Source: CAZTHL01 sp964613585
Lineage (GTDB): Bacteria > Pseudomonadota > Alphaproteobacteria > DSM-16000 > Inquilinaceae
DNA length: 5,818 nucleotides
Assembly: GCA_964613585.1 (NCBI GenBank)
Contig: CAZTHL010000147.1
Coordinates: 1 to 5,818 of the forward strand
Direction of reading: 5' to 3'
Shown: piece after piece, positions 5,537-5,818 of the stretch
Position numbering within the stretch: the first letter of the stretch is position 1
Layout of the letters: every line of letters starts with the position of its first letter
Made by a program: the position numbers and the translations under genes
The notes under the pieces: model-generated
The model's input: the letters and a program-made list of their open reading frames with translations, nothing else
Databases searched by the model: none
What the model was told of the DNA's origin: nothing

Positions 5537-5680
5537 GGTCACCCCCAAGTCTCCGTCCGTCCGATGGGTCGCTGAGTTGAGAAGACAGAGCGTTCTGCTT
5601 TTTGAGCTTTGTTGTGCGGCGCGGCATTCCGCTACCACCATTGCTGGGACTATGCCGATTCGCCGGCACCCGTTCCAGGC

Positions 5681-5728
5681 TTTTGATTAAGTCCGATTAA
5701 GATTCATCAAAAACGGTTAACGATAACC
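5681..5728. promoter_or_regulatory. Operator-like repeat cluster upstream of the binding-protein gene
   Basis: An AT-rich island in GC-rich DNA, 145-192 bases before the start at 5536. It holds a perfect inverted repeat TTTTGAT (5681-5687) and ATCAAAA (5706-5712). Within it, GATTAAG is directly repeated at 5685-5691 and 5695-5701 with a 10-base period. Next to it, GGTTA (5715-5719) and TAACC (5724-5728) form an inverted repeat with a four-base spacer that includes GTTAAC. This looks like a regulator-binding region and likely contains the promoter, but I cannot assign -35 and -10 boxes with confidence. Confidence 0.45.
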
Positions 5729-5740
5729 CGCGGTATTACT

Positions 5741-5818
5741 ATGCCTTTTGGCGGCGTCGACCGGGCGGTCGCGCGCTCTTGGCGTGCCCTGGCCGATGCG
5801 GATGCTTGCTGCGCTGGC
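5741..5818 (+). CDS. Possible start of a divergent gene (unsupported)
   Basis: An ATG at 5741 opens a 26-codon frame running off the right edge (MPFGGVDRAVARSWRALADA and on). There is no Shine-Dalgarno before it and no recognisable family. The minus strand here also stays open in more than one frame, so a gene ending on that strand is equally possible. It is listed only because the AT-rich, repeat-containing region 5681-5740 would suit a divergent promoter. Confidence 0.15.
   Translation, partial: MPFGGVDRAVARSWRALADADACCAG

Noticed and set aside
1..5818. CRISPR array, tRNA, rRNA or insertion-sequence ends
   Set aside because: No regularly spaced repeats, cloverleaf, rRNA sequence or terminal inverted repeats with a transposase frame were found. 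The long repeats are the paralogous coding segments.

Overview
The window is GC-rich with strong GC codon bias. It carries three genes, all on the minus strand, that are paralogues of one periplasmic-binding-protein module of the NMT1/THI5-like family. Reading in the direction of transcription (right to left): a stand-alone exported binding protein (4517-5536), a membrane histidine kinase with this binding domain as its periplasmic sensor (2311-4233), and a second kinase of the same design (115-2088). The kinase core (H-box SHELRTPLNAILGFSE, GPxGNxRY helix, G2 region HEGTGLGLPIA) resembles alphaproteobacterial HisKA kinases. A Rhodospirillales-like alphaproteobacterium is my best guess for the host, but it rests on motif style and GC content only.

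Region by region: 1-114 holds a GC-rich hairpin followed by a T-tract that probably ends transcription of the first kinase, and a ribosome-binding-site-like AGGAGG at the very edge. 115-2088 is kinase 1. 2089-2310 is a 222-base gap with a GC hairpin after kinase 2, a candidate promoter for kinase 1, two GTTAAC sites ten bases apart and a perfect 7-bp palindrome. 2311-4233 is kinase 2. Its cytoplasmic half is very GC-rich and shares a 55-base exact repeat with kinase 1, whereas its periplasmic half is much poorer in GC; the change falls near the membrane segment. 4234-4516 is a gap with imperfect hairpins and no convincing gene. 4517-5536 is the soluble binding protein. 5537-5818 is its upstream region, with a compact cluster of inverted and direct repeats around 5681-5728 and no gene I can assert.

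Working model (inference): the two kinases are 'Venus-flytrap' receptors that read a small molecule in the periplasm through a domain borrowed from nutrient-uptake binding proteins. The soluble paralogue binds a related or different ligand, or hands ligand to the receptors. No response regulator, permease or transporter ATPase is visible, so the output and any transport partner must lie outside the window. The ligand cannot be read from the sequence; the thiamine-pyrimidine link of the family name is only a family precedent.
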